From NCBI RefSeq assembly GCF_021654165.1, contig NZ_JAKFZN010000001.1:434001-498000 (forward strand): a stretch of 64,000 nucleotides of DNA, read 5' to 3'. The stretch comes from Nereida sp. MMG025 (GTDB lineage Bacteria > Pseudomonadota > Alphaproteobacteria > Rhodobacterales > Rhodobacteraceae). The position numbers were made by a program, and so were the translations under genes. Positions 54,247 to 64,000 of the stretch are shown one piece after another. The notes under the pieces were generated by a model. It saw only the letters and a list, made by a program, of their open reading frames with translations, searched no databases and was not told the DNA's origin. Position 1 is the first letter of the stretch. Each line of letters starts with the position of its first letter.

Positions 54247-57200
54247 TTAGCTACACCCCGAAGTGCCGCCGCAGGTGTTGCACTTCATGCAGGTCCCGTT
54301 ACGCACCAGCGTGTAGTTGCCGCACTCGCCGCAAGCCTCACCCTCGTAGCCTTGCATCTTGGCTTTGGCGCGGGCGTCCATGGTGACGGTGCCTGTGCCC
54401 ACAGATGTGGCGGGTGCAGTCACCGTCTCTGATACAATGGTCTGCAGCGCGGCCGAAGGATCAGCCGATCCCGAGAACGCCACCGCTGCGCCACCTTGCA
54501 GAACCGTCAGCTCTTGTGGCACGCGCTTGCGCAGATACCCTGTCGAGCTGATGTGCTTGAGCGCTTCAAGTGTGCGGCTCGCGCTTTCGGCCCCTTCATC
54601 GGACAGCTCCTTGACGTTGGCTACGCCTTCCTGCTCACCGCGACCCAGATCATCGAATGTGGCGCCTTCGGGCTTCACATGGGCCAGATCGGTGCGGTCC
54701 AGATAGGACACGGCCAGTTCGCGGAAGATATAGTCAAGGATCGACGTTGCATTCTTGATGCTGTCGTTACCCTGAACCATACCCGCTGGCTCGAACTTGG
54801 TGAAGGTAAACGCATCCACGAACTCTTCCAGCGGCACACCGTATTGCAGGCCCACCGACACGGCGATGGCAAAGTTGTTCATCATCGCACGGAAGCCTGC
54901 GCCTTCCTTATGCATATCGATGAAAATCTCACCCAGGTTGCCGTCCTCGTATTCGCCCGTGCGCAGATAGACCTTGTGGCCCCCCACGATGGCCTTTTGC
55001 GTATAGCCCTTGCGGCGCTCTGGCATTTTTTCGCGGTGCGATTTGACGATCTCTTTGACGACAACTTTTTCGATGATTTTTTCAGCGATCACTTGCGCCT
55101 TTTCCATCGTGCCACCTGTTTCCAGGATCTCTTGTGCTTCTTCGTCGTCTTCGACCAGAGAGGCCGCAAGAGGCTGGCTCAGTTTCGATCCGTCACGGTA
55201 AAGCGCATTGGCTTTCACACCAAGCGACCACGACAATTCATAGGCCTTTTGGCAGTCTTCGATCGTTGCATCATTCGGCATGTTGATCGTTTTCGAGATC
55301 GCCCCCGAGATGAAGGATTGCGCCGCAGCCATCATGGTGATGTGGCTGTCGACCGACAAGAAACGCTTGCCTTTCTTGCCGCACGGGTTGGCACAATCAA
55401 AGATGCTGTAGTGCTCTTCTTTGAGATGCGGTGCGCCTTCCAGCGTCATTGTTCCGCACACATGATCGTTGGCAAGGTTGATGTCGGATTTGGTGAACCC
55501 GAGGTGCGCCAGAAGGTCAAAGGTGGGATCGTTCAGCTTTTGTGCAGGGATGCCAAGCACGTTGGTGCAGAATTCCTCGCCCAAGGTCCATTGGTTGAAC
55601 ACAAAGCGGATGTCGAAGGCCGAAGGCAGTGCACTTTCGATCTTTTCAATCTCTGCCGGGCCAAATCCATGTCCGATCAGCGATGTGTGGTTGATGCCGG
55701 GTGCGTTACCCAATGTGCCGTGACCAACTGCATAGCTGACGATCTCTTCGATCTGCGCGCTGCTGTAGCCTTGTTTTTCCAAAGCGGCTGGCACCGAACG
55801 GTTGATGATCTTGAAGTAGCCACCGCCCGCAAGTTTCTTGAACTTCACAAGGGCAAAGTCTGGCTCAATCCCTGTCGTGTCGCAGTCCATCACCAGACCG
55901 ATGGTGCCTGTGGGGGCAACAACAGTGGCTTGCGCGTTGCGGTAGCCGTGCTTTTCACCCAGTTTGAGCGCCTCGTCCCATGACGACATTGCCAAATCGA
56001 TCAGCGATTTATCTGGGCAGGATGCGTGGTCAAGCGGCACTGGTTTGATCGCAAGGCTCTCATATCCATCCGACGCGCCGTAAGCCGCGGTGCGGTGGTT
56101 ACGGATGACGCGCAGCATGTGGTCTGCGTTCTTTTTGTAACCCGGGAATGGGCCAAGCTCGCCTGCCATTTCGGCGGATGTGGCATAGCTCACACCTGTC
56201 ATGATCGCTGTCAGAGCGCCACACAGGGCACGGCCTTCGTCGCTGTCATAGGAATAGCCCATGTTCATCAGCAGGCCGCCGATGTTTGCATAGCCCAAAC
56301 CGAGCGTGCGGAAATCGTACGAACGCTGTGCGATCTCTTTGGATGGGAACTGCGCCATCATCACGCTGATTTCCAAAGTGATCGTCCAAAGACGCGAGGC
56401 ATGCATGTAGTCGGCCGATTGGAATTCACCGTCCTTGAGGAAGGTCAAAAGGTTCATCGACGCGAGGTTACAGGCCGTATCGTCAAGGAACATATATTCC
56501 GAACACGGGTTGGAGCCGCGGATTGCACCATCTTCGGGGCATGTGTGCCATGCGTTGACGGTGTCATGGTATTGGATGCCCGGATCGGCGCAGGCCCAAG
56601 CGGCGTGGCCCACTTGTTCCCAAAGCTCGCGCGCTTGCACGGTTTTGGTCACACTGCCGTCCACGCGGCTGATCAGGTCCCACGTGCCATCTTCTTCAAC
56701 GGCTTTCAGGAACGCATCTATTACGCGGATCGAGTTGTTGGAGTTTTGCCCCGAGACCGAGTTATAGGCCTCCGAATCCCAATCCGTGTCATACGTCGGG
56801 AATTCGATGCTTGTGTGACCCTGCTTTGCATAATCCAGCACGCGCTTGATGTAAGTCTCTGGGATCGCAACCTTTTTGGCAGATTTCACCGCCTCTTTCA
56901 GCTGTGGATTTGCCTTGGGGTCATAGGCGTCTTCTTCTGCGCCGTCCCATGCTTTGATCGCGGCAAAGATCGCGTTCAGCTTTTCTTCGTGCATTTTCGA
57001 GCCCGCAACGATCGACGCTACCTTCTGCTCTTCCAGCACTTTCCAGTTGATGAACTCCTGAATGTCAGGGTGATCGGCATCAACGATCACCATCTTGGCA
57101 GCGCGGCGTGTTGTGCCGCCCGATTTGATCGCACCCGCTGCGCGGTCACCGATTTTCAGAAAACCCATCAGGCCCGACGATTTGCCTCCGCCCGAAAGGC

Positions 57201-57906
57201 CCTCGCCTGCGGCGCGCAGAGACGAAAAGTTGGTGCCTGTGCCAGAGCCGTATTTGAACAGACGAGCTTCGCGCACCCACAGATCCATGATACCGCCGTC
57301 GTTGACCAGATCGTCAGCAACCGACTGGATGAAACACGCGTGCGGCTGTGGGTGTTCATAGCTGCTGGTGGATTTGGTCAGTTTGCCCGTCTTGTAGTCC
57401 ACATAGTGGTGGCCTTGGGCAGGACCATCGATACCGTAGGCCCAGTGCAGACCTGTGTTGAACCACTGTGGGCTGTTTGGTGCGGCGCGCTGTGTCGCCA
57501 GCATGTACCGCATTTCATCAAAATAAGCGCGGGCGTCTTCTTCGGTGGTGAAATATCCACCTTTCCAACCCCAGTAGGTCCAAGCGCCTGCCAGACGGTC
57601 GAAAACCTGTTTGGCGGATGTTTCGCCGCCCATTGTTGCGCCCTCGGCAGGGACCGAGCGCCAGAGGAACTCGGGAACGCCTTTTTCCTTCACCTTCTCA
57701 AGCTTGGACGGGACACCAGCCTTGCGGAAATATTTCTGTGCGATCACATCGCTGGCCACCTGGCTCCACGACGATGGCACCTCAAGATCATCCAGCTTGA
57801 AAACGACTGTGCCATCGGGGTTGCGAATTTCCGATGTTGTGGTGACAAAATCCAACTCGGCGTAAGCATCATTGCCGGCTGCGGTGAAGTTGCGTTCAAT
57901 TTTCAT
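54247..57906 (-). CDS. nrdJ: B12-dependent ribonucleotide reductase
   Basis: Class II reductase using adenosylcobalamin, 1219 residues. Evident regions: substrate-site [16 protein letters not shown], radical/thiol region GCSEYMF-like [21 protein letters not shown] with the catalytic Cys and Glu, [20 protein letters not shown], and a C-terminal zinc-ribbon-like tail [20 protein letters not shown]. The long C-terminal region before that tail is typical of the alphaproteobacterial form. No class I nrdAB is in the window. A 664-bp gap precedes it, carrying NrdR-box-like palindromes. Confidence 0.96.
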   Translation of the reverse strand: MKIERNFTAAGNDAYAELDFVTTTSEIRNPDGTVVFKLDDLEVPSSWSQVASDVIAQKYFRKAGVPSKLEKVKEKGVPEFLWRSVPAEGATMGGETSAKQVFDRLAGAWTYWGWKGGYFTTEEDARAYFDEMRYMLATQRAAPNSPQWFNTGLHWAYGIDGPAQGHHYVDYKTGKLTKSTSSYEHPQPHACFIQSVADDLVNDGGIMDLWVREARLFKYGSGTGTNFSSLRAAGEGLSGGGKSSGLMGFLKIGDRAAGAIKSGGTTRRAAKMVIVDADHPDIQEFINWKVLEEQKVASIVAGSKMHEEKLNAIFAAIKAWDGAEEDAYDPKANPQLKEAVKSAKKVAIPETYIKRVLDYAKQGHTSIEFPTYDTDWDSEAYNSVSGQNSNNSIRVIDAFLKAVEEDGTWDLISRVDGSVTKTVQARELWEQVGHAAWACADPGIQYHDTVNAWHTCPEDGAIRGSNPCSEYMFLDDTACNLASMNLLTFLKDGEFQSADYMHASRLWTITLEISVMMAQFPSKEIAQRSYDFRTLGLGYANIGGLLMNMGYSYDSDEGRALCGALTAIMTGVSYATSAEMAGELGPFPGYKKNADHMLRVIRNHRTAAYGASDGYESLAIKPVPLDHASCPDKSLIDLAMSSWDEALKLGEKHGYRNAQATVVAPTGTIGLVMDCDTTGIEPDFALVKFKKLAGGGYFKIINRSVPAALEKQGYSSAQIEEIVSYAVGHGTLGNAPGINHTSLIGHGFGPAEIEKIESALPSAFDIRFVFNQWTLGEEFCTNVLGIPAQKLNDPTFDLLAHLGFTKSDINLANDHVCGTMTLEGAPHLKEEHYSIFDCANPCGKKGKRFLSVDSHITMMAAAQSFISGAISKTINMPNDATIEDCQKAYELSWSLGVKANALYRDGSKLSQPLAASLVEDDEEAQEILETGGTMEKAQVIAEKIIEKVVVKEIVKSHREKMPERRKGYTQKAIVGGHKVYLRTGEYEDGNLGEIFIDMHKEGAGFRAMMNNFAIAVSVGLQYGVPLEEFVDAFTFTKFEPAGMVQGNDSIKNATSILDYIFRELAVSYLDRTDLAHVKPEGATFDDLGRGEQEGVANVKELSDEGAESASRTLEALKHISSTGYLRKRVPQELTVLQGGAAVAFSGSADPSAALQTIVSETVTAPATSVGTGTVTMDARAKAKMQGYEGEACGECGNYTLVRNGTCMKCNTCGGTSGCS

Positions 57907-58081
57907 GTTGCCCTGTTTCCCAATACAAAAGCGTCTATCCCCTGCCCCCGAAGTTTCGGCGGCGCTCTAATTGCTGGCGTGGACAAATCTCATCTGCTCG
58001 CTGCCTCGATACTTCGATGCAGTGATGGTTTTTTCTCAAATATTGTTGTGTTCTTGCGAACCTGTCCTCGCCCCAGAGATG

Positions 58082-58097
58082 CCACTATATGTTGTGG
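58082..58097. promoter_or_regulatory. NrdR-box-like palindrome 1
   Basis: CCACTATATGTTGTGG, close to the 16-bp NrdR consensus (aCaCwATATaTwGtGt), about 175 bp before the nrdJ start. Confidence 0.5.
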
Positions 58098-58155
58098 CTA
58101 CCCTGTCAGCCCGCACAACATGACCCAGTGCGACGGTTTGGGTCAACGCTTTTTT

Positions 58156-58171
58156 TACCATATTTGGTGTA
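58156..58171. promoter_or_regulatory. NrdR-box-like palindrome 2
   Basis: TACCATATTTGGTGTA, a weaker match, 74 bp (about seven helical turns) from the first site. NrdR sites normally come in helically phased pairs, usually closer. Confidence 0.4.
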
Positions 58172-58570
58172 TCTTTTCTGTTGACCCCCCACGGGTAGAT
58201 GGGCCTTGGACGCGATTGAGTGATTCACTTTGACCCAAGGTGAATTTGCATCCGAAATCATCCTTGGGGATGGTTTCATATTTTCGCAATAAAACCAGTG
58301 GCTTTTGGAAATTTGCTGCTGTGCCGGGCCCGCAGACTCGCCGCTTTTCAGAATTTCATACGGAAAAAGGCCGAGTTTTGATCACTCAGAAATAGTGCTG
58401 CAAAAATGTGCAAAACCACCAGATTTGGTGGGAAGGTGAACCCCAGACCCACATATGGTGATGCAATCCCCACACACAGGCCACCACAAGATCTGGCGAC
58501 AGCCTACGCCGCCGCGCGATATGGCACCAAATATGCCTACCGAACGCGATCTTGTTTGCTTTTTGTGAAG

Positions 58571-58647
58571 TGGTCGGGACGGCAAGATTCGAACTTGCGA
58601 CCCCCTGTACCCAAAACAGGTGCGCTACCAGGCTGCGCCACGCCCCG
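58571..58647 (-). tRNA. tRNA-Pro (anticodon TGG)
   Basis: 77 nt with encoded CCA. Acceptor CGGGGCG/CGTCCCG (one G-T pair), D arm GCGC..GCGC, anticodon arm CCTGT-TTTGGGT-ACAGG, T arm GCAAG-TTCGAAT-CTTGC. Confidence 0.95.
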
Positions 58648-58688
58648 ACTGCGTGTCGTTTAATATCAGTTTTGAGAAATGAAAACCC

Positions 58689-59159
58689 CTAACATGGCCA
58701 TTTCGCCATGTCTTTTTCAAACCGGGGATGGCGCAGCTGCGTCCCCTCATCCATTCCATATAACGCGCTTAAACCCGCGTTGATTTCCAGCACAGCAAAG
58801 ATACCGTCACCGCCAAAAATACCCGTGGTGTCCATGGGCACTGCATCCTGATGGATCTTTTGCACCACCCCTTGGGCATCAACAAAAATCATATCCAGCG
58901 GGATCAGCGTGTTTTGCATCCAGAAGCTCACGGCTTGCGGGCGGTCGTAGATAAAGAGCATCCCCGCCCCGCGTGGCAAATCCTGCCGGTGCATCAGGCC
59001 TTGCGCGCGCTCGTCATCATCATCGGCGATTTCCACGGAAAACTGCGCCTGCCCCCATGGCCCCCTCAGATAAACGGTATCCTCGCGGCAGTCCGCTTGG
59101 GCCCATGCAGGAGAGGACAGCGCCAGACAAAAGCCAATCACACAAAACAAACGCGTCAT
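58689..59159 (-). CDS. DUF192 protein
   Basis: 156 residues with signal peptide MTRLFCVIGFCLALSSPAWA. DUF192 signature: FSVEIADDDDERAQGLMHRQDLPRGAGMLF, VSFWMQNTLIPLDMIFVDAQG, and VLEINAGLSALYGMDEGTQL. Small periplasmic beta-rich protein of unknown function, widespread. It follows the cold-shock gene by 11 bp and is probably cotranscribed, as is usual in this group. Confidence 0.92.
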   Translation of the reverse strand: MTRLFCVIGFCLALSSPAWAQADCREDTVYLRGPWGQAQFSVEIADDDDERAQGLMHRQDLPRGAGMLFIYDRPQAVSFWMQNTLIPLDMIFVDAQGVVQKIHQDAVPMDTTGIFGGDGIFAVLEINAGLSALYGMDEGTQLRHPRFEKDMAKWPC

Positions 59160-59170
59160 TCAATCTAGCC

Positions 59171-59707
59171 CTACTCTTCGCGTGCGATGCCCGCTTCCCA
59201 TGCTGTGACCTGCATTGCCATACGCCCGCGTTGGCCATCTATGACCCGCAGGCCCACTGCCTCGCCCGGTTGCAGATCGGCCAAGCCGGACCGGCGCAGC
59301 ACTTCGATATGTACAAACACATCTTCGCCGCTGCCAAACACATTGGCAAACCCAAAGCCTTTCGACTTATCGAACCATTTTACACGTGCAGGCTCAAGCG
59401 GGCATGCCGCGATATCCCCTGCGTCGATATCCGCCAAATCGTCCAGACCTGAAGTCTCATCGCCAGTGGGTGGCTCTATATATCCAACCTCAACCGCCTG
59501 CACGCCGCGGTCGGTTTCTTGGATGGCAATTTCAATGCGCGCTCCGTCAGCGACAGACCCCTGCCCGAAGTTGCGCAACACATTGGCATGCAGCAAGATA
59601 TCGGGGCCGCCCTCGTCGGATACCACAAACCCAAACCCCTTAACCGGGTCAAACCATTTCACTGTGCCCTCGACAACGTGCGCGTGTCGTTCTGTTATGT
59701 CGGTCAT
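59171..59707 (-). CDS. Cold-shock protein with two CSDs
   Basis: 178 residues from ATG 59707. Two cold-shock domains: EGTVKWFDPVKGFGFVVSDEGG at the N-terminus and ARVKWFDKSKGFGFANVFGSG from about residue 107, each followed by DxLLHANVL / DVFVHIEVL (the RNP2-like strand). Joined by an acidic linker. Tandem-CSD proteins occur in alphaproteobacteria and bind single-stranded RNA. Cotranscribed with the DUF192 gene. Confidence 0.92.
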   Translation of the reverse strand: MTDITERHAHVVEGTVKWFDPVKGFGFVVSDEGGPDILLHANVLRNFGQGSVADGARIEIAIQETDRGVQAVEVGYIEPPTGDETSGLDDLADIDAGDIAACPLEPARVKWFDKSKGFGFANVFGSGEDVFVHIEVLRRSGLADLQPGEAVGLRVIDGQRGRMAMQVTAWEAGIAREE

Positions 59708-59823
59708 CAAATTATCCAAGGCGCGCTCGTCGCACCTCACCTTTTCAAGCGTGGCACCCCCGCGTCACAGGGCGCCAATTTCATTGTTGTGTGAAAACAA
59801 AAAACTCGGAAAAAAACGTCAGG

Positions 59824-60429
59824 CTATGGGTTTAGCCGATCAATAGACCAAGGCGCATCAACGGTTGGTCGCGTCCAACGGAAACGATCATGCAAGCGGT
59901 GATCCCCATCGGCCCAAAATTCGATTTCCACAGGGCGAATGCGATAGCCACCCCAAAACGGCGGTCGTGCCGGATTAAGACCCTGCTTTGCCGTGACCTT
60001 TGCCACCTCGGCCATCAAAGCCGCGCGGCTGGACAACGGTTGTGATTGCTGCGACGCCCAAGCCCCAAGACGGCTTTTGAGCGATCGCGAGTTGTAATAG
60101 TCGTCAGCCTGCGGCCCGTCTTCGCGGCTGACATGACCGCGCACGCGGATTTGGCGACGCAATGACTTCCAATGCATCACAAAGGCTGCTTTTTCGGCCC
60201 CGTCCAGCTCTTGGGCCTTTTTACTGGTGTAATTTGTGTAAAAGACGAAGGCGTCATCTTCCACGTCTTTGAGCAAAACCATCCGCGCGTTGGGCAACCC
60301 GTCTGCGTCGACCGTCGACAGGGCGATGGCGTTGGGATCATTGATCTCCGACACTTCGGCCTCAGCCATCCAGCTGCGCACAATGGCAAACGGGTCATCG
60401 CCTGCAAATTTTCCATCTCGGGTCGACAT
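59824..60429 (-). CDS. pdxH: Pyridoxamine 5'-phosphate oxidase
   Basis: FMN enzyme that makes pyridoxal phosphate. 201 residues with [56 protein letters not shown] and the C-terminal signature [25 protein letters not shown]. Standard length. Divergent from fabI. Confidence 0.95.
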   Translation of the reverse strand: MSTRDGKFAGDDPFAIVRSWMAEAEVSEINDPNAIALSTVDADGLPNARMVLLKDVEDDAFVFYTNYTSKKAQELDGAEKAAFVMHWKSLRRQIRVRGHVSREDGPQADDYYNSRSLKSRLGAWASQQSQPLSSRAALMAEVAKVTAKQGLNPARPPFWGGYRIRPVEIEFWADGDHRLHDRFRWTRPTVDAPWSIDRLNP

Positions 60430-60584
60430 GGTTTAAATCCTCGCTTTGCTCGGCGTTATCGCACCTTGCGACAAAGGCGCAACCCCCGTCCTCACGTCAT
60501 CAACATGGTGTCGCAAGACTTGCCGCGCAACGGCAGTTGTCTTACACCTCGCTGGAAATTGATCAATAATGCAAGGCGAAGTCG

Positions 60585-61400
60585 ATGTCGGCACAACTTA
60601 TGGCAGGAAAGCGCGGTCTCATCATGGGGCTGGCAAACGATAAATCCATCGCGTGGGGGATTGCAAAAGCCTTGGCCGAACAAGGTGCAGAATTGGCGTT
60701 TTCCTACCAAGGCGACGCGCTTTTAAAGCGTGTTGGCCCATTGGCCGAGCAACTGGGCAGCGACACGGTTGTGCCCTGCGATGTCTCGGACGAGGCATCG
60801 ATGGACGCATTGTTTGACACGCTAAAGGAGAAATGGGGCAGCCTTGATTTTGTGGTGCATGCCATTGGATTTTCCGACAAGAATGAGTTGCGAGGCCGCT
60901 ATGTGGACACGTCACGCGGCAATTTCGCAATGTCGATGGATATTTCTGTGTATTCATTCACAGCCATTGTGCAGCGTGCCGAGAAGTTGATGACCAACGG
61001 CGGCTCATGCCTGACGCTGACATACTACGGCGCCGAAAAAGTCATGCCCCACTATAACGTCATGGGTGTGGCCAAGGCCGCCCTAGAGGCATCGGTTAAA
61101 TATCTGGCCGAAGATCTGGGCAAAGACGGCATCCGCGTGAATGCGATTTCGGCAGGCCCGATCAAAACGCTGGCCGCCAGCGGCATCGGCGATTTCCGCT
61201 ACATTATGAAGTGGAACGAATATAACTCGCCCCTGCGCCGCAACGTGACCATCGACGAAGTGGGTAAATCCGCGCTCTTCCTGCTGTCCGATCTGGGCAG
61301 CGGCACCACGGGCGAGAACCTGCATGTCGATGCAGGCTACCACGTGGTCGGCATGAAAGCGGTTGACGCCCCTGACATGACACCCCCCAAGAAAGACTGA
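60585..61400 (+). CDS. fabI: Enoyl-ACP reductase
   Basis: NADH-dependent final reductase of fatty-acid elongation and triclosan target. 271 residues. NAD site GLIMGLANDKSIAWGIAKAL; catalytic pair in YYGAEKVMPHYNVMGVAKAA (Tyr and Lys separated as usual in FabI). Start at ATG 60585; a second ATG five codons on is possible. LysE-type gene follows by 6 bp. Confidence 0.95.
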   Translation: MSAQLMAGKRGLIMGLANDKSIAWGIAKALAEQGAELAFSYQGDALLKRVGPLAEQLGSDTVVPCDVSDEASMDALFDTLKEKWGSLDFVVHAIGFSDKNELRGRYVDTSRGNFAMSMDISVYSFTAIVQRAEKLMTNGGSCLTLTYYGAEKVMPHYNVMGVAKAALEASVKYLAEDLGKDGIRVNAISAGPIKTLAASGIGDFRYIMKWNEYNSPLRRNVTIDEVGKSALFLLSDLGSGTTGENLHVDAGYHVVGMKAVDAPDMTPPKKD

Positions 61401-61406
61401 CGGCGC

Positions 61407-62021
61407 ATGACCCTTGCGGCCTTCATCGGCGTTGCCTTTGTCCATTTGCTGGCAGCGATTTCGCCAGGGCCATCGTTTGTATTATCGGTCCGCACGGCCG
61501 CATCCGAAGGGTTTGTGCCAGCAACAGGCCTTGCCATCGGCTTCGGCTTAGGTGCCTGCGTGTGGGCCTTTGCCGCGATTGCAGGGCTGGCTTTGGTGTT
61601 TGAGGTTTTACCAACAGTGTTCACGGCGGCCAAGCTTATTGGCGGTCTATTCCTGATCTACCTTGCCTATATGATGTGGCGCCACGCGCCCGATCCGATG
61701 CCCCAGATCACCCAAGGTGCCGCGCCGCGCAGCCTGTGGTCGGCCATACGGCTTGGTACCGTGGCGATGCTGGCCAACCCCAAACCCGCGATCTTTTTTG
61801 GCGCTGTCTTTGTCGGGTTCATCCCGCTTGGGGCGACCGTGGCAGACAAGGCCATTGTGCTGTTCAACATCTTCTGGGTTGAAACGGCGTGGTATATCGT
61901 TGTGGCATGGGCTTTTTCCCAACCACGGGCGCGTGCCGCCTACGGGCGTTTCAAGCTATGGCTAGACCGAAGCTTTGGCGGTATTCTTGCCATATTGGGC
62001 GCAAAGATTGCTCTGACTTAA
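61407..62021 (+). CDS. LysE-family exporter
   Basis: 204 residues, six hydrophobic segments. The family motif appears near the N-terminus (LLAAISPGPSFVLSVRTAASEGFVPATGLAIGFGLG) and AMLANPKPAIFFGAVF in the middle. Likely exports an amino acid or analogue; substrate unknown. Between fabI and gpt with 6 and 12 bp spacing. Confidence 0.9.
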   Translation: MTLAAFIGVAFVHLLAAISPGPSFVLSVRTAASEGFVPATGLAIGFGLGACVWAFAAIAGLALVFEVLPTVFTAAKLIGGLFLIYLAYMMWRHAPDPMPQITQGAAPRSLWSAIRLGTVAMLANPKPAIFFGAVFVGFIPLGATVADKAIVLFNIFWVETAWYIVVAWAFSQPRARAAYGRFKLWLDRSFGGILAILGAKIALT

Positions 62022-62033
62022 AGGACTTCACCA

Positions 62034-62555
62034 ATGACCGACCGTCTGCCACACGAAAAAGGCTTTCACATCTCTTGGGACCAAATTCACCGTGACAGCC
62101 GTGCTTTGGCATGGCGTCTGGACGGGCATGGGCCTGATGATGGGGCATGGCGCGCCGTTGTTGCCATCACCCGTGGCGGCATGGCCCCTGCCATGATCGT
62201 CGCGCGCGAATTGGATATCCGCACAGTCGATACGATCAGCGTGAAATCCTATCACTCGGGCGGCGGCAAAGCGGACCAGCGACGCGATGCGACAGTCCTC
62301 AAAAGCCCCGATCCCGAGATGATGGGCGATGGCACGGGTATCTTGATCGTGGATGATCTGGTCGATAGCGGCAAAACACTTGAACTGGTGCGCAGCCTCT
62401 ATCCCAACGCGCATTTCGCCACCGTCTACGCAAAACCACAGGGCGAGCCACAGGTGGATACCTTCATCACAGGGGTCAGCCAGGACACATGGATCTTTTT
62501 CCCGTGGGATATGGCGCTCCAATATGTGCAACCTTACCGCGGGACCGATGGATGA
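62034..62555 (+). CDS. gpt: Xanthine phosphoribosyltransferase
   Basis: Purine salvage enzyme. 173 residues with [19 protein letters not shown] and the PRPP loop [17 protein letters not shown]; the C-terminal [18 protein letters not shown] matches Gpt. Overlaps the aminotransferase start by 4 bp (ATGA). Confidence 0.94.
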   Translation: MTDRLPHEKGFHISWDQIHRDSRALAWRLDGHGPDDGAWRAVVAITRGGMAPAMIVARELDIRTVDTISVKSYHSGGGKADQRRDATVLKSPDPEMMGDGTGILIVDDLVDSGKTLELVRSLYPNAHFATVYAKPQGEPQVDTFITGVSQDTWIFFPWDMALQYVQPYRGTDG

Positions 62556-63736
62556 CCGCGCGCACCGCCGCAACCTTCGCCCCACCCGTGATGGAGGCGC
62601 GACGCTGGCTTGACGGCGCTGACTTCGGCGCCCTGCCTTTGATCAACGTCAGCCAAGCGGCCCCTGTTGATCCGCCCCCCGCGGCCATGCGCACGGCAAT
62701 GGCGGCGATGATGGAAGAGGATGACACACATCTTTACGGCCCCGTTCTGGGCTTGCCTGCCTTGCGTGCCGAACTGGCCAGCCAATGGTCTACTCACTTC
62801 GGCGGCACCGCCCGCCCCGACCAAGTGGCCATCACCTCTGGCTGCAATCAGGCCTTTTCCGCCGCGATTACCGCCATCTGCGGCGAAGGCGACGAGGTCA
62901 TTTTGCCGACGCCTTGGTATTTCAATCACAAAATGTGGCTTGATATGGCGGGCGTGCGCACCGTTGCCCTGCCCTGTGGCGCGGGCCTGATCCCAACGGC
63001 CCAAGACGCTGCACGCCACATCACAAATCGCACCCGTGCCATTGTGCTAGTCACTCCGAACAATCCAGGCGGCGTGGAATACCCGGCTGCGACCGTGCAG
63101 GCTTTTTTCGATCTGGCGCATGCACGCGGGATCAAGCTGATCATCGATGAAACCTACCGCGACTTTGACAGCCGCGACGAGCCGCCCCATCAACTGCTGG
63201 CCCAAGACAACTGGGACGACACGTTGATCCAGCTTTACAGCTTTTCCAAAGCCTACCGCCTGACGGGACACCGCGTGGGCGCCATGCTGGCCAGCACAGC
63301 TTTTCTGGCAGAGGTCGAAAAATTTCTTGATACGGTTGCCATTTGTCCCAACCAGCTTGGTCAAAAGGCGGCACTTTGGGGGCTGCAAAACCTCGGCGAT
63401 TGGCTTGCGGGCGAACGTCTCGAAATACTAGATCGCCGTGCCGCGATTGAAGATGGCTTTGCCGTGCTTGCCGCCAAAGGCTGGCAGTTGATGGGCTGCG
63501 GCGCCTATTTTGCCTACATGCGCCACCCGTTTGCAATGCGGTCCGATGCGCTGGCCAAATGGATGGTTCAAAACCAGAGCATCCTTGCCCTTCCCGGCAC
63601 AATGTTTCGGCCAAGCCATGACACAGCCGGCGGCGCGGAACTGCGCATCGCATTCGCCAATATCGACCGTGCGGGCATCGAACAGCTGTATCGCCGTTTG
63701 GCAGACATTGATCTGCCGCACGCCCGAGACGCCTAA
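62552..63736 (+). CDS. Class I/II aminotransferase
   Basis: PLP fold-type I enzyme, 394 residues from ATG 62552, coupled to gpt. [10 protein letters not shown] binds PLP phosphate; [13 protein letters not shown] Lys in [18 protein letters not shown]; Arg in RIAFANI-type tail. Substrate not determinable; aspartate/alanine/aromatic classes all possible. Confidence 0.9.
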   Translation: MTARTAATFAPPVMEARRWLDGADFGALPLINVSQAAPVDPPPAAMRTAMAAMMEEDDTHLYGPVLGLPALRAELASQWSTHFGGTARPDQVAITSGCNQAFSAAITAICGEGDEVILPTPWYFNHKMWLDMAGVRTVALPCGAGLIPTAQDAARHITNRTRAIVLVTPNNPGGVEYPAATVQAFFDLAHARGIKLIIDETYRDFDSRDEPPHQLLAQDNWDDTLIQLYSFSKAYRLTGHRVGAMLASTAFLAEVEKFLDTVAICPNQLGQKAALWGLQNLGDWLAGERLEILDRRAAIEDGFAVLAAKGWQLMGCGAYFAYMRHPFAMRSDALAKWMVQNQSILALPGTMFRPSHDTAGGAELRIAFANIDRAGIEQLYRRLADIDLPHARDA

Positions 63737-63812
63737 AACGCGCAGCACACCTTGAAGGCCGCGCATAGGGCGCATAAACAAATCCAAACACCATTTTGGG
63801 GCGGATAATTCG

Positions 63813-64000
63813 ATGGCGAGCAAAAACGGCAAATCACTAGGCTACATCTTGCTTGGCCTTCTGGCGGTCAGCCTTGTGGGTTTCGGCACAGGCGGCTTTG
63901 GCACAAACATTCGGTCCATCGGCACCGTCGGCGATCAGGACATCCCTGCCGCCAGCTACAGCCGCGCGCTGGACAATGATCTGCGCGCCTTTAGCGCACA
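63813..64000 (+). CDS. PpiD/SurA-like peptidyl-prolyl isomerase, start only
   Basis: First 62 codons, cut by the right edge. A short basic start (MASKNGKSLG) and one membrane helix (YILLGLLAVSLVGFGTGGFG) are followed by SIGTVGDQDIPAASYSRALDNDLRAFSA, the opening of the SurA_N/PpiD fold (a folding factor anchored to the inner membrane, facing the periplasm). Low certainty on details because of truncation. Confidence 0.75.
   Translation, partial: MASKNGKSLGYILLGLLAVSLVGFGTGGFGTNIRSIGTVGDQDIPAASYSRALDNDLRAFSA

Larger units (their letters stand above)
57907..58570. other. Long control region upstream of nrdJ
   Basis: 664 bp with no convincing gene. I see two NrdR-like palindromes (listed separately) and no B12-box (GCCxGCTCCTGG type) sequence. 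Open frames here overlap the tRNA or lack coding character. Confidence 0.5.

Noticed and set aside
57907-58200. Cobalamin riboswitch before nrdJ
   Set aside because: No B12-box sequence seen on the minus strand, and a B12-requiring enzyme would not be expected to be shut off by B12.
56026-58233. 735-aa plus-strand frame
   Set aside because: Antisense shadow of nrdJ extended into its leader; no domain.
58406-58663. 85-aa open frame ending [20 protein letters not shown]..
   Set aside because: Antisense translation of tRNA-Pro(TGG), a classic mis-annotation.

Overview
The window looks like a chromosomal segment of a Roseobacter-group alphaproteobacterium (Rhodobacteraceae). The basis is the rpmF-plsX-fabH-ihfA-merR block, the argS/SPOR/nagZ/scpA/scpB block, several TRAP transporters, B12-dependent ribonucleotide reductase, an Entner-Doudoroff pair, a DksA without its zinc-finger cysteines, and several small proteins I know only from this family (65, 96, 74 aa proteins, DUF6778, RSP_2648-type PIN). 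Genus cannot be decided from the sequence alone. Most of it is dense core genome; I saw no prophage, CRISPR array, rRNA, intact insertion sequence or secondary-metabolite cluster.

Layout. 1-567: start of an oligopeptide-type ABC solute-binding protein running off the left edge. 849-4350: rpmF, plsX, fabH, ihfA and a MerR-type regulator with a 12-copy hexanucleotide repeat. 4447-5676: tRNA-Pro(GGG) and the two-domain dCTP deaminase. 5707-11354 (minus): argS, SPOR protein, nagZ, scpA, scpB and a 65-aa protein.

11827-21437 is the main accessory block: two divergent transcription units around a GntR regulator. The minus unit encodes a DctPQM TRAP transporter, a ketoglutarate-semialdehyde dehydrogenase, an enolase-superfamily sugar-acid dehydratase and an SMP-30 lactonase. 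The plus unit encodes GntR, an RraA/HMG-aldolase-like protein, a uronate-dehydrogenase-like SDR and an aldose-1-epimerase-like protein. Together they read as import and oxidative breakdown of a hexuronate to a 2-ketoglutarate-level product, with one expected enzyme (KdgD) absent. The block sits between argS and dgt, genes that are normally neighbours in related genomes as far as I recall, and is bordered by non-coding DNA.

21557-31794: dgt, erpA, xthA, an FAD monooxygenase, dksA, then a MoxR ATPase / DUF2927 lipoprotein / 57-aa two-TM protein / VWA protein locus, a secreted repeat protein and an M48 peptidase. 31786-34244 (minus): PIN protein, rRNA methyltransferase, DUF6778 lipoprotein. 34428-37162: edd and eda with a LacI-type palindrome in front of edd. 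37159-40244 (minus): a 96-aa protein and glnE. 40423-42445: DUF2852, RDD and N-end-rule transferase genes.

42542-49357: a second, larger TRAP system of the FcbT/TakP type, divergent from a Cache-domain histidine kinase and NarL-type response regulator. 49539-53996: ilvB-ilvN, an EF-hand protein, a Rieske oxygenase and a 74-aa partner. 54247-58647: nrdJ with a long upstream region holding NrdR-box-like palindromes, then tRNA-Pro(TGG). 58689-64000: DUF192 protein, double cold-shock-domain protein, pdxH, fabI, a LysE exporter, gpt, an aminotransferase and the first 62 codons of a PpiD/SurA-like folding factor.

The most rewarding places for a second look are the uronate block with its missing step, the MoxR-DUF2927-microprotein-VWA locus, the TRAP/two-component pair, and the palindromes in front of edd, the DUF2852 gene and the GntR gene.
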